DNA of 64,000 bases from Schistosoma mansoni (taxonomy: Eukaryota > Platyhelminthes > Trematoda > Strigeidida > Schistosomatidae), in assembly GCF_000237925.1 (NCBI RefSeq), contig NC_031497.1, positions 21,186,325 to 21,250,324 of the forward strand. The letters run 5' to 3'. Position numbers and translations under genes: made by a program. Below the pieces are notes generated by a model, which ran no database searches, was not told the DNA's origin, and was given only the letters and a program-made list of their open reading frames with translations. Positions 11,701 to 52,113 of this stretch are shown here, one piece after another (positions within the stretch are counted from its first letter, which is position 1; each line of letters starts with the position of its first letter).

Positions 11701-14700
11701 GATATCTCTAAAAGCATGTCAGCGACAAAGTTAAACAAGAATAGAGAGAATGGACAGCCCTGACGAACACTACTTGAGTGAGGTAACCAATTCTGATGAC
11801 AGTTCGCCATAAGCTCTAACTCCGCCAGTTGTGTTTGAGTAGAGAGCCTTTATGAGGTTAATGTACTTCTTTGGTACTCCTTTCAGTGACAAACACTGCC
11901 ATAGAACCTCACGATCAACGGAGTCAAATGCCGCCTTAAGGTCGAGAAATACTACGATTGTTGATCTGAATGTGCGTCTATGTTCTAGGACCTGACGTAG
12001 AGTGAATGTCTGGTCTATACAACCACATCCAGGTCGAAAACCAACCTGGTTTTCTCTAGTCTGCTCTTCACGAGCTTTGGTTAGGCGTCGAAGTATTATT
12101 GAAGCTAATATTTTAGACACTATATTAGTCAAACTGATCCCTCTGTGATTGTCACAAGAGGACTTTTGTCTTTTCTTATAGACTGGTACAATCAGCGATT
12201 GAAACCAGTCAGTTGGAATTACGTCCACTTCCCAGATTCTACCTAAGACCTCAGTCAATCTCGTTGCTAGTACTGGACCACCATCCTTAAAAATCTCAGG
12301 GATAAACCTGTCAGGGCCTGCCGCACTCTCTCGCTTCAGATTTCCTATGGCTTTTTCAACCTCGTAGAGAGTTGGAGGACTTACATTAATTTGCCATTCA
12401 GGACGACTGGGGATCGTGGGTAACTGAAGTGTGGCTGAAGGCCAGTTGAACTGATCCGTAAAGTGTTCTGCCCATCGATTCAATCTTCTAGATTGAGAAT
12501 GAATAGTATATCCATACTTTATTATCCTCATAGCGTTTAAAGGATAATCGTTGTTAGTTGACTATTCACCATCACTTGAAGCGTTACTTAACTGGAACTC
12601 TTCCTTATTCATATCCATTTCTCTGATTTATAAATTTTGAATCAAACAATATCAACAATTTTAACAGAATAATCTGAATTCATTTATTATTTTGGATTCT
12701 CTTCAGTTGCTTACAGACTAGAATAAGCACAATTATTTTAAACAGGAAAATTCTTGATTAAAAGTTAAGTTTGATATATACATATGAATTCATCAAAGAC
12801 AATAGTTGTGAAAGAATTAAAAAATATATTTAAATGACTTCATTCAGTATTGTTTGTTTGAATCTAGCCACTATCCATCTCTGCTTACCATATTTAAATG
12901 ACTGTTTATTTGTCTGTCGTACGTACGTATGAAGTTCTACGCTGTGACTGACTGACTGACTGTCAAATATACTAATATTTTAGAAAAGGAAACTAGAAAT
13001 ATCATGTCAATGATTATGTCATAGTTTGTGTAATCACTTGAGAAGTTGATTAAATTGAATAATGCTTAGATAAGAAGCATAAATTAAGATCATGAAAAAA
13101 AGCTGTCAAGCAATAAACCTTTAAAACTAAAATCAATAAGAAAAAAAAAACAAAATTGATCACTTAAATTCACTTGGTATTATTTGTTTGAATCTTCCCA
13201 TTGATGTTTAGGACTGAAACTGGTCAGTCTCTAATTGGCATATGTGCATATTGTGCGTATTGCATCGATATAGCCTTAATTCACAAACATTGTAAGCAAA
13301 GATGGATAGTGGCTAGCAGTGGAATGCAGGACGCGCGTTTCATCCTATTTGAGACTGACCAGTTGCAGTCCTAAACATTAATGGGAAGATTCAAACAAAC
13401 AATACCAAGTGAATTTAAGTGATCAATGCTAAGTGAATTTAAACTTCACTTCATTGCACAAGCAAGTGGCTATCAGAACTCAGTAGCTAAGTAGATAACA
13501 CGATGGCGTTTGAAGCGAAAGGTACTGAGTTCGAGTTCCAGAGTGAACATCAACTCTGAGATGCAGGTACATCCAGCTGACGAGTTGGAAATAGGGCGAA
13601 ACGTGCGTCCTGGATGCCACTGCTAGCCACTATCCATCTTCGCTTACAAAATTGATAACTGTTTTTTTTTGAATGCTTAAATTTTGTTTCGATATTTTCA
13701 GAAAAGTAGGATAAATCTGAAGTACCTTAGTGAACGTGAACACTAGTAGGGACAACCAAATGTACTTTAATACAACATTACATGATGTCTTGATAAAATC
13801 TGAGATTCATACAGTAAATACTTCCTTTGTAAAATGTCTATTAATTGTGTCAGACTTTGTTGCTCTTTCGTTTCATTCTCTCTTCCATCACCCAATTCTT
13901 AAACCACTCTTTCTCTCACACATTTCCGCTCACTTGTCTCTCTTAAATTATATGAACTCTCCAAATTCTATTCAACTATTACGTAACCCACCCTATTTGT
14001 TTTTAATTCCATGACTCCTTCATTACCTCTAAATTTATCACACATTTGATCTTATCTGTCTTTGGACCCCACTCAACTATTACACCACCTACCCTTTATG
14101 CTTCCTTCATTCTAATACCTAATAACCTCTGACCTTTCCTTGCACATACATATATATATATATATATAGTTATCATTGATAACCTTTTGTCATCCCAATC
14201 CTTTACATTCATTTATGTCAATTGTTCCTTGCTATTTATTACCCCAATGCTAAAACTCTAATACATATTTGGTTGTAAGCAGCTGATGAGAAACCACGAA
14301 ATATAATGAATTCATATTATTCTGCATCAATATTTGTTCTATCTTTATTTAAACTCATAAAGAGAACTAACTACATGAAATATTCTCATTCTCTTCTCTT
14401 CGATTTTCTCAACATTCTGACGCCAGGAGTTCCACCTTCGATTGGTGATATATACTACTTATACCTGTCGACACCACTAGCACACACCACAGTGCTTTTT
14501 TCATTTTATTGATTATCTTGAAAGATTTTCAAATATCACCGTAAACCTATAAATACATAACCACTTGAATATTTGTGTTTTTTCCGGTTATTTCACAATT
14601 ATTATCTTTCATATGGCATATCTATACTTGTTTGACTTGTTATCAACGATTACTATTGTGGGAGGCTGAAGAGAATTTGCTATTTTGAAAGCAACTCATT

Positions 14701-17700
14701 TATTTAACATTTATTATCTATTTTATAGCTTCCCAAGTTACCATTTAATTTTGGTCGAAATATGAAATCAACATTTGAACAGAGTGGAAATGAAGTTCCG
14801 GAAAAAGTCAATAATACAAAAGAAGTCAGAGATGAATCGATTTCAGAAACTATAGGTAAAGAAAATAATGATTATACCTAAACACAATGGATACGCTTTG
14901 TATATTAATACTTCAATTAAACACTATTGACCTACATTGAAATTTACTGAAATTATAATTACGATTTAGGTTGCTTAAATTAGATTACATAAAAATTATC
15001 AGAAGGAGGTTTTGTTGAGATTTTAGTAATTTTATATAGTTGAGATCATGAGTCAATTGAAGCTAAACCACCATCGAAAACCTGGAAGCACTGGACGGCC
15101 GTTTCCTCCTACTATGGGACTCTTCAGCAGTGCGCATCCACGATCCCGCACTCGCGGGACTCGAGCGCAGAACCTACCAGTCTCGCGCCAGAGCACTTAA
15201 CCGATAGACCACTGAGCCGGCTGGCATCCAACAGTGTTAATGTCTAACTTCAACCAATTCACAAAATTGAGCAACCATTCATCAATGTCTTCAGTGAGTT
15301 GATATTTCCTGGTTGAACTCCACTGGTTACTGCTTCTCACTAGAACTCCAGGAAATACCTCATGGAACTCTGGCGCGAGACTGGTAGGTCCTGGGTTCGG
15401 ATCTCAGGAGGCGGGATCGTGGATGAGCACTGCTGAGGAGTCTCATAATAGAACGAAACAGCCGTCCAGCGCTTCCAGGTTTTCGATGGTGGTCTAGCTT
15501 CAATTGACTCATGATCTCAACTATATAAAATTACATAAAAGTTATTAAATAGCTGGCAAGTAACGATTGCTCATAAAAAGAAACCCTATCACCAATGAAT
15601 GAAACCAATCTCTTGAATGAATTAAATAATATAAAGACAGAATAATTGATCAATAAAATAAAATTTCATATCACTAGAATTATATGTCAGCTATCATATA
15701 AGAAGGATTAAAGAGAAAAACATGAACATGTACCTAATGTAATCTTTGTTTTTTGCCTGTGATTACAATAATATCAGTTGTTGCTCCGAGTAAACAGCTC
15801 AAATTTGATCAAGATCTATATATATATTCTTCCAGTCTTATCACTGATTATTACGGATTACATAAGTTATTCAGTAATGTCAGTCTAGATAATTATAAGA
15901 CATATGTTGATCACTTCAATCGATATAGTTGAACAATTGTTTACCTTTTTTGTGTCATTTTATACTTTAAAACAAAGTTGACTAAATTAGGCTAGTTTGT
16001 TTTACCAGAGTTTTGGTAAAAAATCATGACTGGGTTCAGTTAAATCATGTTCCGAGTGAGAGATAACTAGATAATCATTGTGTTATCGTAATTTGACTGA
16101 AGTTAAAATTTTGTTGACCATAGAATTCTGATTTTATGGTTTATAAGTAATCCTCTTTCTCCCTACTATAGTTACAGATTGTTGAAGTGTTCCAAATTCA
16201 GGTCATAACAGCTGTTCAGTGCTCTCTCTAGTTTGACTTAATTTGAAGATTATTTCTCCTCATCTTGTATTTATAAAGAATTTTTTTTCTTTTTTTACTA
16301 CCAGATTGTAGAGGATTCTGTTCACCCAAGTTCAAGTTAAAACATAACAAAAATGATACATACAATAAAGAAGACGATCGTGAAGACGAAGATGACGATA
16401 ATGATGATGATGAAATAGATGAAGAGACTGACAACACTGACAATAGTGATTGTATTGAGGATGAAACCGATATTGATTTAACTGATGATGATCCACCATC
16501 CGAAGATAATCAATCAAAGAACAGAATTTCAATGTTCTATCAAGAGTCGAAATTCCCTAGGTTTGGACGATCAATTCATCATAATGTAAATGAATCATTT
16601 ATACGAAAACAAATTATGGCATCACAGTTATTTAAAACGTCCCCAGCATCAGAAGCACACTACAAACAATATTCACAATCAGAGCCTGATTTGTTTAATA
16701 AAATCCCAACATTACTATCGTTATCATCAACATCTTCATCTTTCAATGATTTATCAGGTAATCATTTTCATCAAGAGCAACAATCAAAAACGTTGTATAA
16801 ACCACGGAAAAAATTAATGCGAGAATCATATCGAGCTATGAATGTGAGTGTTATCATACATTCAACATTATTTCTTTTCACCATTAATTAAGTAATTATC
16901 ACTACTATTTAGACTGAACACTCGTTTTTTGAAGATTATGGGTACACATTTCACAGTAATACCAACCAGTACGAAACCTAGATTCACGGTTTTCTGCTAA
17001 ATACCTTCAATCACCTAACAACTCAACGTAATTCACTTGGTGTCGAGTTACTTAGATTAGTGGTTACATTGCGACTTTATCAAAGTTGAAAGGACTAGAA
17101 AAATATGAAATAGGTCACTATTCAGCAATCAATTACTTGCGAATTACTCATTTGCCTTTAGGCAGTATTACTGAAAGAGCTCTATGGTTGATTTTTTTTT
17201 CTTAACAGTCACCAATATTATACGTGGATCTACAAGTTATCCAATGCCATACTCAGTGGTGTTTCAATAGAGCTTTTCTAATAACTTTTTTATTCATAAG
17301 TGGTAACTAGCAATTAACTTCGATCTGAGGTAGGGGAGGTGAAACTTTAAAACTGACTATCTAAACTAGGAAAGTAGTTTCATGTCATATCATGCTGTGA
17401 TCTGGTTGTGAAGTTTGATTTACTACCCTCAGCTAGTAGTGTCCAGTTGAACTAACTGGATCAACACCGATGTCGAGTCCTTACTGAACTATTTATTCAC
17501 TGCTACAGACCTGTTAGAGTGAGCTTGGAATTATCTTTTCTTGCTGAAATCTGATTCATGAACATTTCAAAGATAAACTGTCACTTTTTATTACCACAAT
17601 GTCAATCAGTGAGATGCAACGTAGAACTTGGTACATGTGTACATCGGTTCAAGGTACCATACTCCATTAGTTCAGTAAGATGAAATATCTGCCTATTAAA

Positions 17701-18819
17701 CTTGGCAACAAGGATAAGCTATTAAAGTATTTCGGTCAAGACTAGCGAATGAGTTTAAAATAATTGCTGACTGTTATTTAGAATTTAATAGGTGATTATT
17801 TATTTAATCACATACATATTGGTACAAAGGGTACCGGATACATATGCGCCACACAAAATAATGAGAATAGGAGGAGAAAGGGGGAAGATGCGTATATATA
17901 AAAGAAGGGGTAAAAAATAGAAGAATAATAATGATGGGGGGAACTGAAATGTACAACCAGAAGAACTCTTTTAGTTAAGAAAGTTATAACTACTCTTTAT
18001 GAAGAAAGTAAAAGAAGGTTACAGCAAGCTCACCACTAGCTTCTATTCTGAGCTATATCTGATAACATCTCTCTTTTTCAGTGTACTTATAAGTAATGTC
18101 AAACACTGTAATCAACTATAAAGCTGATCTGTTCTATTTCGTCTTGTTTTTTTTTGTTGTAGAAATCTAAAATTTCATTAGAATTAAATCGATTTCCAAA
18201 TCTTGAAGATAGTGAAAGTGAATCAATAATAGTCGCAACTATGATACCTCAAGTCTTTATACATGAAACAAATGAAAAACAAATAAATCTACAATCTATT
18301 ACATTAGAACAATTATTATATGGAATTAAATTTAAAGGTTCTAATATTGGAAATATTAATAATCTTTATATTGAACAATATAACAATAATGAAAATGATC
18401 AACTAATCACTTTTGATTATCTTATTACTAATAATCATATTTATGAAAGATTAAAACAATTATTTAAAGAGTATACTCAAACAAACATTATGAAGTGTAT
18501 ATTATACTCAGAATATAGTAATAGTAATACTATTAATCCTATTATGATTTCATCTTCTAATATGACAATTCCATCTATGGATCAATCGGTTACTTATAAA
18601 GATAATGATCTATATGAATTACTTCAACATGTTTATTTACCAGAGATTGGGTTGTTGAAAAATCCAAAATTCACTATAAAATTACAACGTAAACAATGTT
18701 ATTCAATTATTCAATTGAATCATATACGTCGTGAATTATTCAGGTCCAATAATAATAATAATGAAAGATTTCAATTGGAACAATTCAAGATGACCTATTC
18801 ATCATTTATTTTATTTTAA
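8434..18819 (+). CDS. Unrecognised protein gene, five exons, acidic and Asn/Ser-rich
   Basis: The exons are 8434-8755, 10272-10594, 14729-14855, 16305-16843 and 18163-18819, with phases 1, 0, 1, 0 at the junctions and a TAA stop. Together they encode about 655 residues. I do not recognise a domain. Visible features are a basic segment rich in Arg (exon 2), a run of about 45 mostly Asp/Glu residues with Asn and Thr (exon 4), and a C-terminal 219-codon exon rich in Ile, Asn and Leu that looks folded (repeated hydrophobic spacing, no transmembrane segment). The 5' end is uncertain. Met at 8434 lies just inside a possible acceptor (ttatag at 8408-8413) that keeps the frame open, so upstream exons may exist. 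The exon 1 donor (G|GTGATG) is weak but is the only one in the right phase. It could be a diverged flatworm-specific or scaffold protein. Confidence 0.6.
9595..9690 (-). mobile_element. SM-alpha SINE fragment, minus strand
   Basis: The reverse complement at about 9604-9649 shows CCCAGCTAACGAATCCC, then GGGATGAAACGTACGT. The hammerhead core has CTAACGA in place of CTGANGA, so G5 is lost. Only the 3' half of the SINE is present. Confidence 0.6.
9990..10180 (+). mobile_element. Diverged tRNA-like SINE fragment
   Basis: There is a tRNA-like head with GTTGGTTAAGCGCTCG, then GTGTGTTCGGTTTTGG as a weak B box, then a non-tRNA body. The stretch just before it (9944-9990) faintly resembles the 3' end of RTE family B. 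It lies in intron 1 of the unrecognised gene. Confidence 0.35.
10272..10594 (+). CDS. Unrecognised gene, exon 2
   Basis: The exon is preceded by a long pyrimidine tract and CAG, and followed by the donor GTAAAT. The 107 codons run from NNLELIETKPPIKLQRLRQA to LIKQRLKQIK and include an Arg/Ser-rich part around GRRRESQTSLRGRHR, possibly a phosphorylation or nucleic-acid contact region (inference from composition only). Confidence 0.65.
10606..10830. mobile_element. tRNA-like retroposon (family T), copy 2
   Basis: It starts GAAGGGGTTTTGTGGAGAT and an inverted tail (CATGAGTCAATTGAAGCT). It then switches to the sense body at GGTAGGTCCTCGGTTCGAAT and ends AGCTTCAATTGACTCATGAT. The copy begins only 11 bp past the exon 2 donor of the unrecognised gene. 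A possible duplicated target is TCATTTTA on both sides. Confidence 0.65.
11250..12535 (-). mobile_element. RTE family B LINE, internal reverse-transcriptase fragment
   Basis: Two minus frames give the RT domain. 12531 down to 11770 covers GPDRFIPEIFKDGG, NHRGISLTNIVSKILASI, GFRPGCGCIDQTFT and FLDLKAAFDSVDREVLW (motif A). 11810 down to 11253 covers SSVRQGCPFSLFLFNF and LEYADDIVLF (motif C). A frame change lies between them near 11790. The sequence is close to the RTE-B copy at 55-57 kb. Both the endonuclease and the 3' UTR are missing, so this is an internal piece and not a simple 5' truncation. Confidence 0.9.
12918..12965 (+). mobile_element. RTE family B 3' tip with (TGAC)n tail
   Basis: The stretch GAAGTTCTACGCTGTGACTG followed by three more TGAC units matches the 3' end of RTE-B at 55.14 kb. 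Only the last tens of bases are present. Confidence 0.6.
13155..13640 (+). mobile_element. SM-alpha SINE with inverted copy of its head
   Basis: A sense SM-alpha copy begins near 13356 (GACCAGTTGCAGTCCTAAAC), has an A-box-like TAGCTAAGTAGATAACACG, a B box GAGTTCGAGTTCC and a hammerhead at 13571-13615. The leftmost about 75 bp (13155-13230) are an inverted copy of the same head, and the spacer holds an inverted hammerhead 3' half, so the region is a large imperfect palindrome. Confidence 0.75.
13571..13615 (+). ncRNA. Hammerhead ribozyme motif (SM-alpha)
   Basis: Stem I pairs ATCCAG with CTGGAT. The core CTGACGA and GAAAC are intact, and the cleavable GTC is in place before CTGGAT. Stem II is weak (GTTGG with AGGGC, mostly G-T pairs). 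This copy keeps all core bases, so slow cleavage of a transcript is conceivable. Confidence 0.65.
13641..14728. other. Intron 2 remainder, AT-rich
   Basis: I see no exon or named repeat. A (TA)n microsatellite lies at about 14149-14168. The frames 13730-14014 and 14306-14512 have no support. Confidence 0.4.
14729..14855 (+). CDS. Unrecognised gene, exon 3
   Basis: It is flanked by TTTATAG and by GTAAAG. It encodes LPKLPFNFGRNMKSTFE and a charged tail, ending in phase 1 (G|AT), which matches the next exon exactly. Confidence 0.65.
15000..15530. mobile_element. Self-complementary tRNA-like retroposon (family T), copy 3
   Basis: Arms of about 175 bp (15021-15197 and 15362-15536, the last few bases running into the target repeat) are inverted copies of each other around a loop of about 165 bp. 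The left arm, read on the minus strand, holds the tRNA-like part (GGTCTATCGGTTAAGTGCTC). The element is flanked by 15-bp direct repeats at 14985-14999 and 15531-15545 with one mismatch, which I read as a target-site duplication of retroposon type. It lies in intron 3 of the unrecognised gene. Confidence 0.75.
15546..16304. other. Intron 3 remainder
   Basis: It is AT-rich. Beyond the pyrimidine tract ending in CTACCAG at 16304, I see nothing I can name. Confidence 0.4.
16305..16843 (+). CDS. Unrecognised gene, exon 4 (acidic)
   Basis: The acceptor is CTACCAG and the donor GTGAGT. The exon encodes DCRGFCSPKFKLKHNKND, then an acidic block of about 45 residues, then a Ser-rich part with RFGRSIHHN and QYSQSEPDLFNKIP, and ends KKLMRESYRAMN. 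Acidic low complexity of this kind is common in nuclear or scaffold proteins, but no domain is recognised. Confidence 0.7.
17590..17680 (-). mobile_element. RTE family B 3' end fragment
   Basis: It matches the RTE-B 3' UTR pattern at 55.14 kb in the same orientation (GCAACGTAGAACTTGGTAC, then GGTTCAAGGTACCATACTCC), with visible divergence. Confidence 0.55.
17795..18074 (-). mobile_element. RTE family A, 5'-truncated 3' end
   Basis: On the minus strand it reads the last codons of the RTE-A frame (ATATAGCTCAGAATAGAAGC), the 3' UTR (TTGTACATTTCAG) and the terminal TTTGTGTGGCGCATATGTAT with a TTAAATAAATAAT tail. It ends about 90 bp before the last exon of the unrecognised gene. Confidence 0.8.
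18163..18819 (+). CDS. Unrecognised gene, exon 5 (last)
   Basis: The exon begins after a T-rich tract and TTGTAG, with KSKISLELNRFPNLED. It encodes 218 residues and a stop. Segments such as ITLEQLLYGIKFKG and YERLKQLFKEYTQTNIMK suggest helices. Strings of Asn near the end come from AAT repeats. A poly(A) signal follows at 18911. Confidence 0.75.
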   Translation, partial: KSKISLELNRFPNLEDSESESIIVATMIPQVFIHETNEKQINLQSITLEQLLYGIKFKGSNIGNINNLYIEQYNNNENDQLITFDYLITNNHIYERLKQLFKEYTQTNIMKCILYSEYSNSNTINPIMISSSNMTIPSMDQSVTYKDNDLYELLQHVYLPEIGLLKNPKFTIKLQRKQCYSIIQLNHIRRELFRSNNNNNERFQLEQFKMTYSSFILF

Positions 18820-18910
18820 ACTTATCTAACAGATTAATTGTATATAGTATATACACAGATAGAGATGTTTGTTTTACATCTTTATGCATCTACTTACTTA
18901 CTTACTACTT

Positions 18911-18916
18911 AATAAA
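18911..18916 (+). terminator. Poly(A) signal AATAAA of the unrecognised gene
   Basis: A canonical AATAAA lies 92 nt past the stop codon on the same strand. Other A/T-rich hexamers further on could also serve. Confidence 0.45.
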
Positions 18917-19356
18917 CTACTTAAATTACTTTAAAGAAGAGAAAAGAAGATACTTCTGTTTATCTATTTGTTTAAGTTACCTTATTGTAAGTGAACAAAC
19001 AATCAATGAGTATGATTTTCTACCTTTTTTTTTCTCAATTTGTTTATACTCCTCTTGAACTGTGACTATTTTGCAATGTGCTCTAAGTTACTAAATTGGG
19101 TTTAGATATATATATGTTTAGATGATAATTGTATATCTACTTATGGCTTATTTCTAGTTCTTCAATATACGTTATGAATGTATCTGTGCTGTTTTCTTTT
19201 CCATCTATATATATATTCAGCTTCCTATTTTTTAATATACTGCTACTACTACAATATATGCATGATTGAGATCAGTTTGTCTAATATTTTTTTTATGCTT
19301 CTCTTCATGATAATTATCATCTCATTTTCCTGTGATCGATATGAATAGAAATTTTT

Positions 19357-19750
19357 TATTTTATTATTTATTTAAACACATAAATATTAGTACAAAGGGG
19401 CAACAGATATATATGCGCCTCACAAATCTCATTTGGTTTGTGTGAGGGCTGTGATACTGCCCAGGTGCCCAGACCGAAGCAGGCGGTTTTCTTAGGGGGC
19501 CACACTCGGAACCTTTGACATAAAGATCCGATCCACAAGGCAGTGAGGCAACGTAAGAAGATGCATTCCCATGATAGCCGGTGACCAACGATTGATTCAT
19601 ACGCCATTTGTTCCCTCAAAATACTGGAGTCCATGTGCACCATTGGTTTGGAATCAGGGTTTTCCAACTCCCCCAGGTGAACTTTCCGTGTCCACCAACC
19701 CGCTTAAAGCGCCGGACATTCGCTTTTTGTCCTCTCCATTTCGTAAACAA
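19357..19750 (-). mobile_element. Short RTE-A derivative (leader joined to 3' end)
   Basis: On the minus strand it reads CGAATGTCCGGCGCTTTAAG, GGAACAAATGGCGTATGAAT, GGCCCCCTAAGAAAACCGCC, then directly CACAAACCAAATGAGATTTG and GTACTAATATTTATGTG with an AAATAAATAA tail. The first parts match the 5' leader of RTE-A and the last part its 3' terminus; the coding region is absent. The 5' side is cut near 19750. Confidence 0.8.
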
Positions 19751-20433
19751 GTACAGATTTCTGCATCCGATTTTAGGTTACATTTATTTGATGATGACTA
19801 ATAATACTACTAATCTGTCAAAGTGAAAGTAGTAGTCAATCAAGTCTTTAAACAATTCACTGACTAAAACTAACTAGAAACTAGTTAAAACAATAACCAT
19901 AATTTTATTATCAAAATATTATTATATATAGGGTATACAAAATATTTTATATGAGTAAAAAACAAACCAACAAATATCAGAACAATCTTTAACAAAAAGT
20001 AAATGCAAAGTGTAGAGTACAGATAAAGATGAATATTGAATAGGGCAGACATTAAAGAGATGGGAATAATTAATCAGTTTATAGGATGTTTTGTGTATTT
20101 ATTACGTGGAAATATTACAAAAAACAATCAAATGGGTAATATACATTCAACTGTAATCGGTTGTTGTTGTTGTTGTTTCTTTTTACGGAGAAGTTCCGTT
20201 AAATGCCAAATTGATTTATAACTATTATTAGATAACAAACAAACAATAATAACAACATCGTAATTGTCAGTTTGTTCATTATTATGAGTATTAAGGTGTT
20301 TTACTTATTTGTTTTTGATGATGACGACGATATATACAAGACAAGTAGATAAATATCCTTTCCATATGATTGAAGAGGACAGAGAATGAAACAGGTAGTG
20401 TATACATGAAACACAAAGATGATCATATAAAAA

Positions 20434-50404
<29,971 letters not shown>

Positions 50405-50699
50405 CTATCATAAGAAAATCATTTGTACTTTACTGGTAATTAATTTTGATACGAAATAGTTAATAAAAAGATAAGATATAAAACTAAGCAAGAGAATGTG
50501 TTTGAAATTAATTCCTTATAATGATTAAATATTGATTGAAGTTGTGTTTTTTCGAAGCTGACCTAATTTAGTCCTTTCTATTAGTGAAAAAGCAATATAA
50601 CTGAAGATTATGTTAATCTATGAATAACGCTGTAATCCCATGATAGTGATACGGTTAGTTGTATACTAATACATTTGAATAAAAAATTGGCAGTTTTCG

Positions 50700-52113
50700 G
50701 ACTCACTGAATCTTCTAACATTGCTCCACTGACTTGTGGATTAGACCTTAAGGTCAAAGGCTCCGGATGTGGCCCCCTAAGAAAACGACCTGCTTCAGTT
50801 TGGGTACCCGGGCAGTATGACAGCCCCCACACAAACCAAATAATGATTACTACTGGAAAAATTATTCTTGCTTCAACTCGCATGCAGACAAATCCCGCTC
50901 ACAATCATTTGATAACGTTCGCTTTTATTTCTATCATACTACGTCATTTATGTATTCCCTTTTATTTTCACTTTGTGTATTCTTATTTTTCAACTTATAC
51001 AGCAGCTCGCCTATGGTAGAAACACTGTCATATCTAAACGATCTCAAGTCACTGACTAGTCGAAAGTTGAATGCTACCACCGAATAAGAATACTGGAACA
51101 GTTTTTCTGAAACCAGGTATACCATTCAAATTGGCTTCCTCCACGTTCGCACACTAATGCAGATCGGACAACAGATAGGGCTGGCTATGTCTTTAGGAAG
51201 TCTTAATATCGACGTCTGTTGTCTATCCGAGACCCGCATTTAAGACTCTAGTGAAGTACTACAAATTCGATCTACTTCTGTTGCTTCGAAAAGCTTGTTT
51301 AACGTGCGTTTATCCGGAGACCATGTGACATCTTTGTTTGGTTTTGCTGGCGTCGATGTCAAACTAAGCGCTAGAGCTGAAGCAGCAATAATTGGTTGGA
51401 TCCCCGTTAACAATCGGTTATTTGCTGTTAGGTTGAAAGGTCCACCAAGATGGGAACAAATCAGTGTGAAAAAGGTGTCTTTTCGTCATCTCTGCCTACG
51501 CTCTGTCAGATTGCAGCCCGAATGCGACTAAGAATGAGTTTTACCATCAATTAACTGTTCTCCTAATAAAAATGCGTTTGACAGATATTGTAGTACTAGC
51601 CGGAGACTTAAATGCTCAGAACGGGCGTCTAGGCACAGAAGAGTCGTTTAGGTGGCCAAAGGGGACTTGTTGGTCACAGGTCAGATAACGGGGACCGTCT
51701 ACTGCAACTGTGCGCAAACTACACCTGTTTCTGACTAGCACTAACTACCGGCAAAGTCATCACCAGTGTGCTACCTGGCGCCCTACCTCTGCATCTGAAA
51801 CTTGACATACGATTGATCACATCGTGGTCAGCTACCACTGACGCGGTTGTATACAAGACTTCCGCACCTTTTAGAATACCTGTCTGGACTCTGATCACCA
51901 CCTTGTTTGCGCTAATTTTACCTTACGTTTCAGTGGCCGACAAATTCTTATTCCTAAACGGATCGATGTCAGTAAATCGGTCGCGGCTTCTGTTGCAACT
52001 AAGCATTAAACTGAGCTGGGTTAAGGCTAGCTACCATTCCACCGGAAAGTATATATCACCATTGGTTGCAATTGAATGAAGCCATGAAAATAGCGAGTAA
52101 AATCGATTGCGGA
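50700..52113 (+). mobile_element. RTE family A LINE, decayed and 3'-cut copy
   Basis: Leader blocks (GGTCAAAGGCTCCGGATGTG, CTTCAGTTTGGGTACCCGGG) precede a damaged endonuclease region: LASSTFAH in place of LASFNVR, SLGSLNIDVCCLSETRI followed by a stop, and ALSARAEAA as KLSARAEAA. Several frame changes are present. It breaks off inside the linker (around NEAMKIASK) where the antisense CR1 starts. It is older than the copy at 45861. Confidence 0.85.
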
